A stretch of 13,966 nucleotides of DNA from Acidobacteriota bacterium (GTDB lineage: Bacteria; Acidobacteriota; Blastocatellia; Pyrinomonadales; Pyrinomonadaceae). Below are positions 1 to 7,117 of the stretch, piece by piece; position 1 is the stretch's first letter; every line of letters starts with the position of its first letter. The notes under the pieces are model-generated. The model made no database searches. It had not been told where the DNA came from and saw only the letters and a program-made list of their open reading frames with translations. Where the stretch lies: positions 1 through 13,966 of the forward strand of contig JAKOSS010000918.1 of the NCBI GenBank assembly GCA_029777145.1, in the 5' to 3' direction. The position numbers were made by a program, and so were the translations under genes.

Positions 1-896
1 ACGACGACGTGCTCGCGAAGCCATTCCTGGCGCATTTCGGCGCGGGTCCGCGGCAGTTGCTCCTGGAGACGTACGCGCGTGCTTGTCAGACGTTCGAACG
101 CCCGGACGGTATCGACGCCGATCCCGTATTCGTTTTCCTTGACGGCCGCGGCGATGCGTTTCTCCGCGGCTTCGACCGATCGTCCGAGCTGCGCGATCCG
201 CCGGGCCGTGTCGCGAAAGGCAAAGCTCTTTTCGGCGATCTCGCGAAGTTGTCCGAATGTCCCGAACGCGTCGAGCAAATTGAGCAGACTTGAGTAAGTC
301 GCGCGAAAGCGGCTTGTCAGCGCGTCCGGCGGCGATTTTAGAAGTTGGGCGATCTTCGGCGGATTCTGAAACTGGCCGGGCGCGACGACGACGAATCCGA
401 CGTTGTCCTTTCCCCGTCGTCCCGCGCGTCCGGTCATTTGCTGCAATTCTGACGCGGTCAGCGATCGCCAACCGTCGTTGCCGCGCGTGTCGGCGTTCGA
501 AACGACAACGGATCGCGCCGGAAAATCGACTCCGGCGGCGACCGTCGAGGTTGCAAAGATCGCGTTCAGCAATCCCTGCGACATCATTTTCTCAACCAGC
601 AGTTTCCAGGCCGGAATGTGCCCGGCGTGGTGCGATCCGATGCCACCGTTGAGGAGGATCTTGCGGTGCTTGTGCGAGCGGATCTCGGGAAACTGCGCAG
701 AATACTCGTCGAAAAGCTGACGGCGACGCTCGGCGAGCGCCGGATCGGTCCGTTGCGACCGGTCGGCGGCGACTTCGGTGGCTGCCTCGTCGCATCGCCG
801 CCGGGTCGGAAGAAAGACGATTGCCGGAAGCAGGTTGTAGTTGCGCAGCGACCTGATCAGTTTCGGCGGCGGAATGTCGGGTAACCTGAATCTCAC
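1..896 (-). CDS. Ski2/Mtr4-like superfamily II helicase, 5' part (RecA2 domain first); runs off the window
   Basis: About 298 codons read leftward from a GTG at 896 and continue past the left edge. Residues about 24-37 (PAIVFLPTRRRCDE) fit the start of a second RecA domain. GIGSHHAG at 86-92, ATSTVAAGVDFPAR at 115-128 (motif V) and QMTGRAGRRG at 153-162 (motif VI with its arginine finger) are typical of Ski2/Mtr4/HelY RNA helicases. After this come the family's LTSRFRATYSSLLNLL stretch, an AEKSFAF stretch and a helical coiled segment. The start is fixed by an in-frame TAA at 909-911, only four codons upstream. No Walker A or DEAD/DEAH motif lies upstream, so RecA1 is either C-terminal (beyond the window) or lost. 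No clear Shine-Dalgarno precedes the GTG. Family assignment is secure; completeness is not. Confidence 0.8.
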   Translation of the reverse strand, partial: MRFRLPDIPPPKLIRSLRNYNLLPAIVFLPTRRRCDEAATEVAADRSQRTDPALAERRRQLFDEYSAQFPEIRSHKHRKILLNGGIGSHHAGHIPAWKLLVEKMMSQGLLNAIFATSTVAAGVDFPARSVVVSNADTRGNDGWRSLTASELQQMTGRAGRRGKDNVGFVVVAPGQFQNPPKIAQLLKSPPDALTSRFRATYSSLLNLLDAFGTFGQLREIAEKSFAFRDTARRIAQLGRSVEAAEKRIAAAVKENEYGIGVDTVRAFERLTSTRVRLQEQLPRTRAEMRQEWLREHVV

Positions 897-928
897 GATG
901 CTTGAATCTTAAACGAAGCCGGAAACAA

Positions 929-972
929 GAATCAAAATTCAAGATTCAAGATATTCAAGATTCATGACTCAA
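929..972. repeat. Heptad array, GATTCAA type
   Basis: Consecutive units read GAATCAA, AATTCAA, GATTCAA, a 9-bp unit GATATTCAA, GATTCAT and GACTCAA. The period is 7 bp with one 2-bp insertion. It lies immediately upstream of the helicase start. Confidence 0.75.
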
Positions 973-1043
973 TGTGCGTGTCGGAGAATTCACCGAACTC
1001 TGATCCGAACGGCTCTCGAATTTGTGAATCACTCGCCGCGGTC

Positions 1044-1124
1044 GCTTTTTGCGTCGATTCGCGTCCTTTCGCGGTCGGCTCTTCTTTCTTTGACCGCGAG
1101 TTCACCCGAAAGACCGCGAATGAG
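1044..1124. repeat. Inverted pair of 10-bp-period tracts (CGCGAANGAN type)
   Basis: Read on the minus strand, 1073-1044 gives CGCGAAAGGA, CGCGAATCGA, CGCAAAAAGC. Read on the plus strand, 1095-1124 gives CGCGAGTTCA, CCCGAAAGAC, CGCGAATGAG. Both have a 10-bp period and a related unit, and they face each other across about 21 bp. This is a different period from the heptad arrays on either side. Confidence 0.55.
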
Positions 1125-1188
1125 GTAACTTCGCCAAGGTAGATGAATGAGTGCTCGGGCGGGGCGATTGTTCCGACATCCTTCAAGA

Positions 1189-1293
1189 TTCGAGAGTCGA
1201 ATCGGATTGCAGAATCCAAAATTCCAGGACCTGACTCTCGACTCCCGACTCCTGACTCCTGAATTTCGAATTTTGAATTTGGAGTTCTTGAAC
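1189..1293. repeat. Heptad array passing from GACTCCC-type to GAATTTC-type units
   Basis: From 1231 nine units follow in perfect 7-bp phase: CTGACTC, TCGACTC, CCGACTC, CTGACTC, CTGAATT, TCGAATT, TTGAATT, TGGAGTT, CTTGAAC. Weaker units in the same phase (CAGAATC, CAAAATT, CCAGGAC) extend it leftward to at least 1210. The unit sequence drifts but the phase does not slip. The array stops 14 bp before the ATG of the NTF2-like gene. Confidence 0.8.
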
Positions 1294-1307
1294 TGGATAA
1301 TGTTCGA

Positions 1308-1691
1308 ATGACCAACACCCTCGAGCTGTGGCACTCATTCATCGAAAGACCGGACCCGTCGATACTCGACAAGATCCTTGCCGACGTTATCAACTTTCAC
1401 TCACCGTTCGTTTGGAAACCGAAAGAAGGAAAACCGGCAGCGGCACATATTCTGATGACGGTCAGCGGCGTCTTTGAAGACTTCAAATATGTGCGGGAAA
1501 TCATCGGCGAAGCGGATTGGTGTCTCGAATTTGAGGCGAAGATCGGCGATCTCACGTTGCGCGGGGTCGATCTGATCCGGCTCGGAGCCGATGGTCGGAT
1601 CGTCGATTTCGAAGTGATGATCCGGCCCGCGAATTCCCTCCAGGCGCTGGGCATGGAAATGGGACGACGACTCGTTGAAAGTGAAAAGTAA
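1308..1691 (+). CDS. NTF2/SnoaL-like small protein
   Basis: The 127-residue protein has the length and pattern of a nuclear transport factor 2 / SnoaL-like fold: an N-terminal helical stretch (residues 1-27), a segment with HSPFVWKP near 31-38, a middle helix containing FEDFKYV, and strands WCLEFEAKIGDLTLRGVDLI and GRIVDFEVMIRP, the usual closing strands of the cone-shaped barrel. Such proteins are catalytic (isomerase, cyclase, dehydratase) or ligand-binding; nothing here fixes a substrate. No good Shine-Dalgarno is visible; the ATG follows a heptad array. The last codons (VESEK-stop) lie in a GAAAAGT-type heptad array that also supplies the TAA. It converges on the glycosyltransferase 80 bp away. 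The fold call is fairly sure; the function is unknown. Confidence 0.7.
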   Translation: MTNTLELWHSFIERPDPSILDKILADVINFHSPFVWKPKEGKPAAAHILMTVSGVFEDFKYVREIIGEADWCLEFEAKIGDLTLRGVDLIRLGADGRIVDFEVMIRPANSLQALGMEMGRRLVESEK

Positions 1692-1802
1692 AAAGCACAA
1701 AGGAAAAGAGCCTAAAGATTCGGGTGATTCTCGACAGCTTGAATATTTTGCTCCATCGGACTTCTTACCTTTTACTTTTTACTTTCTACTTTCGACTTCT
1801 CA
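1676..1802. repeat. Inverted heptad arrays between convergent genes
   Basis: The left array 1676-1710 reads TGAAAGT, GAAAAGT, AAAAAGC, ACAAAGG, AAAAGAG. The right array 1761-1802 reads CTTCTTA, CCTTTTA, CTTTTTA, CTTTCTA, CTTTCGA, CTTCTCA. Positions 1677-1695 and 1775-1793 are inverted copies matching at 17 of 19 bases. Each array overlaps the 3' end of the neighbouring gene and contains its TAA stop (1689-1691 on plus, 1772-1774 on minus). Folded transcripts could pair across the roughly 80-nt loop, so a terminator role is possible but weakly supported. Confidence 0.7.
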
Positions 1803-2905
1803 ATTTGAAGGACGTTGTGATAGACCTCCTCTGTCTTATCGACCATTCGCTGCAGCGAGAATTCGTCACGCGCGATCGTCCGTGCAACGCTCGCCATCGC
1901 TGACGCCTGATCGGGATCGCTAAGCCGCCCGATAACGGCTCGTGCAAGGCCGACCGCGTCTCCGATCGAAACCAATGATCCGGTCTTTCCGTCCTCGACC
2001 AGTTCTTTTGCCCCTTCGGTTTCGGTTGCGACGACCGGCACGCCGCACACAAGCGCCTCGAGGATGGCGAGACCAAAGCTTTCGGAATGCGACGGCGAAA
2101 CGAACACGTCGAGCGCCGACATCAGCGACGGAAGATCGTCGATCCAATCAAGAAAGAGCGTCCTTTCGCCGATGCCGGACACTTTCGCGAGCCTTCTGAG
2201 TTCATTCCTGAACGTTCCTCCCGCCGAGTTGTCGCGTCCCACGATCAAATATCGCGCGTCGGGATAGACCTTGGCGATTTCGGCGGCGGCCAGTATGAAA
2301 TCACGCTGGCCCTTCAACGGCTTCAGCTCGCCGACCGTCCCGATCATCGGCACGTCGAACGGGATCTCGTGAAAAAACCTGAATGCGTCCCTCAATTCTT
2401 TCCGCTTTTCGTCGGGCAATTCGGGTTCATCCAGCCCGTTCGGGATCAAAGCGATCTTTTCCGTCGGAAAAATATCTCCGAGGTTCTTCGCGACCGCCGA
2501 CGAAACCGCGATGGCCTTGCTCAGATTGCGCAGCGCGACCTTATGGAACGGCTTCATCGGAAACAGAACATGGCGCGTCAGAACGCATTTGACGCCGCTC
2601 GACATCCGGCAGACAAGACTCGCCGGAATGTAGTCGCGTCCCGCGTGCGCATGGACGATCTCGATCGCGTTTTCGCGAACATAGCGCGCGATCTTCTGGG
2701 CGCTGAATATTCCGAACGCATTCCGGATCGACGCGTGAATGATGCGATCTGATGGTATGAAATCGAGTTTTTCCTGCCACTCGTTCGTCGGACGCAAAAC
2801 GACGTGGACCTCGTGCCCGCGTGCGACGAGCTCACGGCAGAGATCGACAAAGTGGCGCTCGCCGCCGCCGTATGTCCGCGCCGATGAGATCTGCAGGATC
2901 TTCAC
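1772..2905 (-). CDS. GT4-family glycosyltransferase
   Basis: From the GTG at 2905 this is a 377-residue GT-B glycosyltransferase, probably transferring a sugar from an activated donor to a cell-surface glycan or lipid acceptor. The N-terminus KILQISSARTYGGGERHF carries the GGxE-like acceptor-domain loop. The C-terminal Rossmann domain has GELKPLKGQRDFILAA, then SPSHSESFGLAILEALVCG, the E-x7-E donor-binding motif of family GT4, then PVVATETEGAKELVEDG. An ATG eight codons upstream (2929) is possible, but family proteins begin at (M)KILQ, so GTG is preferred; neither has a strong ribosome binding site. The last dozen residues (ending KSKVESKK) are encoded by a heptad array and are unlikely to belong to the fold. 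Acceptor and sugar cannot be predicted; no other glycan gene is nearby. Confidence 0.88.
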   Translation of the reverse strand: MKILQISSARTYGGGERHFVDLCRELVARGHEVHVVLRPTNEWQEKLDFIPSDRIIHASIRNAFGIFSAQKIARYVRENAIEIVHAHAGRDYIPASLVCRMSSGVKCVLTRHVLFPMKPFHKVALRNLSKAIAVSSAVAKNLGDIFPTEKIALIPNGLDEPELPDEKRKELRDAFRFFHEIPFDVPMIGTVGELKPLKGQRDFILAAAEIAKVYPDARYLIVGRDNSAGGTFRNELRRLAKVSGIGERTLFLDWIDDLPSLMSALDVFVSPSHSESFGLAILEALVCGVPVVATETEGAKELVEDGKTGSLVSIGDAVGLARAVIGRLSDPDQASAMASVARTIARDEFSLQRMVDKTEEVYHNVLQIEKSKVESKK

Positions 2906-2930
2906 GGGGAGATTGTAACACCACTCCATT

Positions 2931-3077
2931 TGGGATTTGGGATTTGGGATTTGGGATTGCCGTCTACGGACTACCGCCTACCGTCCTCCGGCTCCCGCCT
3001 ACTGCTTCTGATTACTGCCTATCACTGCTTCCAATCGCAAATCCCAAATCCACAATCCCCAATATCCCCAATCCCAA
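2931..3077. repeat. About 21 heptads in phase, with mirrored TGGGATT and CCCAAAT ends
   Basis: Read in steps of seven from 2931: TGGGATT four times, then GCCGTCT, ACGGACT, ACCGCCT, ACCGTCC, TCCGGCT, CCCGCCT, ACTGCTT, CTGATTA, CTGCCTA, TCACTGC, TTCCAAT, CGCAAAT, CCCAAAT, CCACAAT, CCCCAAT, ATCCCCA, ATCCCAA. Three unit flavours share one frame. The outer units are inverted copies of each other (TGGGATT versus AATCCCA), so the block can fold back on itself. It fills the gap between the glycosyltransferase start and the TonB receptor terminator. Confidence 0.8.
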
Positions 3078-3080
3078 ATG

Positions 3081-3106
3081 AAAATGGCCCGCCATAATGA
3101 CGGGCC
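3081..3106 (-). terminator. Rho-independent terminator of the TonB receptor gene
   Basis: On the minus strand GGCCCGTCA and TGGCGGGCC form a 9-bp stem (one G-U pair) around a 3-nt loop, followed by ATTTTCATTT. It starts 40 nt after the receptor's stop codon. Confidence 0.85.
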
Positions 3107-3145
3107 GAAGTTCTCAAACGAGAATAAGATTCGAAAGCCGGTGGC

Positions 3146-6100
3146 TTAGTTGAACGTATACCGGAGTCCGATCTGGATGCGGTAAACGTCACCGGTACCG
3201 GCGGTCGGGGTGTACGAGTTCGAAATCAAGCTCGTCCCGAAGTTACGCAAGCGGTACAGGGCACGGCCTTGTCCGTCGGCACCACGGGCGATCAACGGCG
3301 ACAAGGACGTGAAAGTGTTTCCAACGCCCCAGTTCCGGTTAAGGAAGTTTCCGAAGTTAAGAATGTCGGCTCTGATCTGGAACTTATGCTTGGTCTTTCC
3401 GAGATTGAACATGAAATCCTGCGCAATGCTGAAGTCCACGCTCGTGTAGAACGGAAGGAACGCTCCGCCGCGCCCGGCATATTCGCCGCGGTGCTTCGAA
3501 AGGTACGGGTCCTGATTGATGAACGCTTCCCAAGCTGCCTGCTGCGCCGCGACCGTGAAGGTCGTGCCGCTCGAGGTGAACTGTTCAAAGTTCATCTCAG
3601 ACGAGTCGCGGGGAATGTAGATCAGGTCGTTGCTCGTTCCGCCGTCGCCGTTCAGGTCGCCACTGAAAACGTAGCTGCCGTTGATACCCCGGCTGGTTTC
3701 CCAGAACATTGAAAGCGTCGTCGCACCAAACTTGAAGTACTCAGCGCGGTACGTCGCAGACCCGAAGAAGCGATGTCCCTGCGTCGCCGAACTCAGTCCG
3801 ATACCCGGATTGTTCGGGTTGCCCGAATGCTGGTTGTTGTTCCACGAACCGAAAGCGATCGAACCGGCGTCAACCGTGTTCTTCGCCTTGCCGTAGCTGT
3901 AACCGGCCTTCGCCCATAATCCCTTCGAGATCGGCTTTTCGAGCGTAAACGAAAGGTTCCACTGCTTTCCGACATTCTGGTTCTTCAGCACGATGGCATC
4001 GGGAATGAAACTGTAAATGTCATTTCCGGCAGTCCAACGCGGTCTGTTGTCGACGCCCGTGAAAGCCGAATTCGGAGCCTTCAGGTTCGCATCGATGTAG
4101 TAGATGCCGTTGACATCCTTGTTGTAGATGAATTCGGCGCCGCCGATCAGGTCGAACGGCAGTTTGACATCAGCACCGATGCTCGAACGCCAGATCTGCG
4201 GGAACTTGAAGCCAGGATCGGTCAGAGCCAATTCGTACGATGACGCCGGCGTACCGTTGACGCTCGTCGGCTTGTACCGATTCGGATTCGGATTGAACGG
4301 CCTGATCGTCGTGTTGTCGAGCTGCTCGAAACCCGTCAGGATTCCGTTGTTGCCGATCTGATTGGAGATCCAGACATACGCCGGGCGGGCCGTAAAGATA
4401 CCCGTTCCACCGCGCACCTGAAGTTTGCGATCGCCAAACGGATTCCAGTTGAAACCAACGCGCGGCGACCAAAGGATGTTGGCGTCCGGCAGTTTCTCGG
4501 TCTTGTACCGGACCGTTTGACCATTCTCATCAACGAAGTCCAGAGCATTTGCCTGTGCGTTGGCAAAGCCGGTCTCGCCGAAGAACGGAGTGTCGATACG
4601 AACACCGTAGTTGATCGAGAAGTTATCCCGAACCTTCCACGTATCCTGTCCATAAAAACCGACGTAGTTGACCGCGAGCGGCTGGATCGGCTTTTCGAGT
4701 CCCTGGATGTTCGACCAGCGGACCTGGAAACGGCGCAGGGTAATCGGCGACGTCGTGCGGTTCGGATTCGCCAAATAGCCGTTCGCGTCAGTGTAGAAGT
4801 CATCAAGCGAGTTGAAAACGTAAACGCTTTGCGAACCCGGGAAGAAGACGTTCTCCGACTTGTAACGCTCGAAACTGAATCCGGTCGAGATCGTGTGCGA
4901 ACCCTTGTAGAAGGTCAGGTTGTCCTGAACCTGCAGCGAGTTGTAGCGAAGTTCGTTGTTCGGAGTGAACGGTTCGAAACCGAAACTCGTGTACGTGGAG
5001 CCGCCCGACAGCACGTCGATCAGCGGGAAGAACTCGCCCTTGTAACCGCGGCTTTCGTCCTGCTTCGTGTAACCGACGATAAGACTGTTCGAAGCAACGT
5101 TGCCGATCGAAGTGTTCCATTCGCCGACGATCGAGCGAATGTTCTCGAGGATCGAGTAGTTTGAATTCGCGAAGTTCAGCGAGTTCAAACTGGTTCTGCG
5201 CGAACCGAACCCGAGCGACGATGAATTCGACTCCAAGACATCGGTGCTGGAATCGAGCTGGACGTAACGGACGCTAAGTCTGTTCGTCGAGTTGATGTTG
5301 TAATCGGTGCGGAACAGATACTTTTTCGCCGGTGTCGAGAACGGGTAGTCCTGATACGGACCGGTGTCATACTGGAAGTTCTGCGACAGGTAGCTGCTCA
5401 GGGCATTCAGATCCGATGCGAGAACGCGGGTAATATTTCCACCGACCGTCTGACCGCCCGTGTTCGCGACGAAAGTCGTCGCCGGCTGCGTCAGCGCTTC
5501 TTTCTCGAAGCTGAAGAAGAAGAAGAGCTTGTTCTTGCCCGAGTTGAAGAACGGAACGCCTTCGCCGAAGTTCGGGAAGGGCAAGGGTCCGCCGAAACGG
5601 AATCCCCAGTTCTTGAACTTGAATTCTCCCGGATTGAAAGCGTTGTCGCCTGCCTTCTTGCCGACGAGATTCGGTCTGCGGAAAAGATAATAAACGGAAC
5701 CGCCGTAGGTGTTCGTTCCGCTTCGGGTGACGGTATTGACGCCCGCGCCGACGAAGTTGCCTTGACGAACATCATACGGAGCGACGTTTACCTGAACCGC
5801 CTCGATCGCGTCGAGCGAGATCGGCGAAACACCGGTGCGGTCGCCGGGCTGGTTGCCGAGACCGAACGAATTGTTGAAATACGAACCGTCAACGGTGATG
5901 TTGTTGAGACGACCATCCTGTCCGGCGAACGTTCCGCCGCTGGCTTGCGGCGTCAGTCGCGTAAAGTCGCCGATACGGCGGGAGATCGTCGGCAAGCTCT
6001 CAAGCTGCTGAGTCGTGACCGAGGTCGAAGCTCCCGTCTTGGACTCACTGAAAATAGCATTGTCTTCAGCCTGAACGTTGACCGTTTCGCTGATCGCGGT

Positions 6101-6439
6101 ACTCAACGCGAAGTTTACGGTCGCTGAGGTACCCAAGCTGAGTTGGACGTCGTTGACCGACTGCTCCTTGAATCCGGCCTGCGTCACTTTCACGGTGTAC
6201 GGACCGCCGACGCGCATTCCCGGAATCGTGTAGCGACCCGAGTCATTCGTCACCGCCGTGTAGTTCGTCCCCGAGGGCACGTGCGTCGCCTCAATGACCG
6301 CGCCGGCAACCGGTGCGCCCTGGGCGTCGGTGACACGGCCGACCATTTCGGACGTCGTGACCTGGGCGAAGACCGATACTGAGAAAATACCGGTCAAAAT
6401 CAATCCCCAAATCTGATACTTAAGAAATCTTTTGATCAT
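3146..6439 (-). CDS. Oar-like TonB-dependent outer-membrane receptor
   Basis: This 1097-residue protein is an outer-membrane beta-barrel transporter driven by TonB. Residues 1-25 are a signal peptide (cleavage likely after SVFA). Residues about 28-112 form a carboxypeptidase-regulatory-like beta-sandwich (EMVGRVTDAQGAPVAGAVIE, then SGRYTIPGMRVGGPYTVKV). A plug follows at about 125-245, with LNNITVDGSYFNN and APYDVRQGNFVGAGVNTVTR, typical of the large Oar/CarboxypepD_reg receptors common in Acidobacteriota. The remainder is barrel strands, ending RIQIGLRYTFN with the aromatic C-terminal pattern of outer-membrane proteins. A GGAGG lies about 15 nt before the ATG, a long spacing. It is a single-gene unit: its own terminator lies downstream and 170 bp separate it from the small exported-peptide gene upstream. 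The substrate is unknown; no SusD partner is present. Confidence 0.93.
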   Translation of the reverse strand: MIKRFLKYQIWGLILTGIFSVSVFAQVTTSEMVGRVTDAQGAPVAGAVIEATHVPSGTNYTAVTNDSGRYTIPGMRVGGPYTVKVTQAGFKEQSVNDVQLSLGTSATVNFALSTAISETVNVQAEDNAIFSESKTGASTSVTTQQLESLPTISRRIGDFTRLTPQASGGTFAGQDGRLNNITVDGSYFNNSFGLGNQPGDRTGVSPISLDAIEAVQVNVAPYDVRQGNFVGAGVNTVTRSGTNTYGGSVYYLFRRPNLVGKKAGDNAFNPGEFKFKNWGFRFGGPLPFPNFGEGVPFFNSGKNKLFFFFSFEKEALTQPATTFVANTGGQTVGGNITRVLASDLNALSSYLSQNFQYDTGPYQDYPFSTPAKKYLFRTDYNINSTNRLSVRYVQLDSSTDVLESNSSSLGFGSRRTSLNSLNFANSNYSILENIRSIVGEWNTSIGNVASNSLIVGYTKQDESRGYKGEFFPLIDVLSGGSTYTSFGFEPFTPNNELRYNSLQVQDNLTFYKGSHTISTGFSFERYKSENVFFPGSQSVYVFNSLDDFYTDANGYLANPNRTTSPITLRRFQVRWSNIQGLEKPIQPLAVNYVGFYGQDTWKVRDNFSINYGVRIDTPFFGETGFANAQANALDFVDENGQTVRYKTEKLPDANILWSPRVGFNWNPFGDRKLQVRGGTGIFTARPAYVWISNQIGNNGILTGFEQLDNTTIRPFNPNPNRYKPTSVNGTPASSYELALTDPGFKFPQIWRSSIGADVKLPFDLIGGAEFIYNKDVNGIYYIDANLKAPNSAFTGVDNRPRWTAGNDIYSFIPDAIVLKNQNVGKQWNLSFTLEKPISKGLWAKAGYSYGKAKNTVDAGSIAFGSWNNNQHSGNPNNPGIGLSSATQGHRFFGSATYRAEYFKFGATTLSMFWETSRGINGSYVFSGDLNGDGGTSNDLIYIPRDSSEMNFEQFTSSGTTFTVAAQQAAWEAFINQDPYLSKHRGEYAGRGGAFLPFYTSVDFSIAQDFMFNLGKTKHKFQIRADILNFGNFLNRNWGVGNTFTSLSPLIARGADGQGRALYRLRNFGTSLISNSYTPTAGTGDVYRIQIGLRYTFN

Positions 6440-6609
6440 TATTATTTTTTTTAGCCTCCGTTATTGTTTGACCTCTTTTATTGCTAAAAGCGATTCCCAT
6501 CAAAAACGCAATCGCAAGTAACTTTTGTACTTATATTCACCAGGAACCTTTGGACGATCGCCCATCGGTGCGATGGTTCGGATCGATCCGGTCCGGCGAT
6601 ACGACCGAT

Positions 6610-6762
6610 CTAAGCGGACTTGCCGGTCCGGGTTCCTGCGGAATCAGAATCGATGCCGCCGTTGGTTCCAGAATTTCGCTGCGACTGCGCGAAGACAGCC
6701 GATCCAAGAGGCGTTGAGAAAAGCGCTATGGCTAAAAATCTCGAAGAAAAAATTTTAGTCAT
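6610..6762 (-). CDS. Small exported peptide of unknown function
   Basis: An ATG at 6762 opens 50 codons ending in TAG (6612-6610). Residues 1-25 are a textbook signal peptide: charged TK near the start, a hydrophobic core FLAIALFSTPLGSAV and an AVFA cleavage site before QSQ, closely resembling the end of the TonB receptor's own signal peptide (SVFA-Q). The predicted mature part is only about 25 hydrophilic residues, rich in Ser, Gly, Thr and Asn. It could be a genuine secreted peptide, a leader for the receptor gene 170 bp downstream, or a relic of a longer exported protein. The Shine-Dalgarno is weak (AAGAGA). The signal peptide is clear; that the product is stable and functional is not. Confidence 0.5.
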   Translation of the reverse strand: MTKIFSSRFLAIALFSTPLGSAVFAQSQRNSGTNGGIDSDSAGTRTGKSA

Positions 6763-6843
6763 TAGTCTCTTTTAACCTCGTAGTTTCGAAAAATCGTTGG
6801 AACGAGAATGCTTTGAGTTGCTTCATTCGGACGCACGTATCTC

Positions 6844-6885
6844 GAATTTTGGATTTTTGAATACCGATTTTTGGATTTTTCGATG
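6844..6885. repeat. Short T-rich heptad patch
   Basis: Units GAATTTT, GGATTTT, TGAATAC, CGATTTT, TGGATTT, TTCGATG follow at 7-bp spacing, with slightly variable GA positions. It is the most degenerate of the heptad arrays here. Confidence 0.5.
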
Positions 6886-6974
6886 CAAAATCCGGACTGG
6901 CAATCCTTCAAAAACGCAAAAACATCGACCTGCAAAACCGCTAACTATTGAAGCAACACACGTTCACTGAATTC

Positions 6975-7044
6975 GCGTAGTTCTACGCAATACCCAGGCT
7001 CGTGCAGACTCAATTCGTCGTGCAAGTTTCATTGCAAATTGAGT
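6975..7044. promoter_or_regulatory. Two inverted repeats, possible operator or structured leader
   Basis: GCGTAG-TT-CTACGC (6975-6988) is a compact 6-bp inverted repeat. ACTCAATT (7008-7015) pairs with AATTGAGT (7037-7044), with an inner TGCAA/TTGCA pair. On the plus strand the second hairpin ends a few bases before the GGAGGGAG at 7051. The role is unknown; a regulator site or an RNA leader are both possible. Confidence 0.35.
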
Positions 7045-7063
7045 TCCGTAGGAGGGAGTCTAA

Positions 7064-7099
7064 ATGCCCCGGCTTAGCACCGAGTTACGATGGCGTTAA
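7064..7099 (+). CDS. Eleven-codon frame behind a strong Shine-Dalgarno (candidate leader peptide)
   Basis: TAGGAGGGAG (7049-7058) sits 5 nt before an ATG that encodes MPRLSTELRWR and a TAA. The Shine-Dalgarno is among the best in the window, yet no plus-strand gene follows: downstream DNA is the 3' end of the minus-strand secreted protein. A CGCGTT-ACA-AACGCG hairpin follows at 7103-7117. It may be a chance match, a relic of a lost gene, or a leader of an antisense RNA. Confidence 0.25.
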   Translation: MPRLSTELRWR

Positions 7100-7102
7100 C
7101 TC

Positions 7103-7117
7103 CGCGTTACAAACGCG
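7103..7117 (-). terminator. Hairpin after the secreted FG-GAP gene, weak terminator candidate
   Basis: CGCGTT and AACGCG form a perfect 6-bp stem around a 3-nt loop, 8 nt beyond the minus-strand stop codon. It has no U-tract, so intrinsic termination is doubtful. Confidence 0.3.

Larger units (their letters stand above)
897..1307. other. Non-coding, repeat-dense intergenic region
   Basis: This 411-bp stretch separates the divergent helicase and NTF2-like genes. Open frames on either strand translate the repeats and resemble no protein family. It holds a heptad array (929-972), a pair of inverted 10-bp-period tracts (1044-1124) and a second heptad array (about 1189-1293) ending just before the ATG at 1308. 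Promoters for both flanking genes should lie here, but I could not pick a convincing -35/-10 pair. Confidence 0.7.

Noticed and set aside
592..942. Minus-strand open frame of 116 codons with an ATG start
   Set aside because: It overlaps the helicase in another frame and gives Arg/Ser-rich sequence with no motifs; the helicase frame starting at GTG 896 carries the conserved motifs.
2087..2752. 221-codon plus-strand frame
   Set aside because: It is a shadow of the GT4 glycosyltransferase on the other strand; the translation is Arg/Asp-rich and resembles no family.
4517..5164. 215-codon plus-strand frame
   Set aside because: It lies antisense within the TonB receptor, whose frame is unbroken and full of family motifs.
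6481..6717. Plus-strand frames of 77-78 codons upstream of the TonB receptor
   Set aside because: There is no family resemblance and no ribosome binding site; the minus strand here encodes a peptide with a convincing signal sequence instead.
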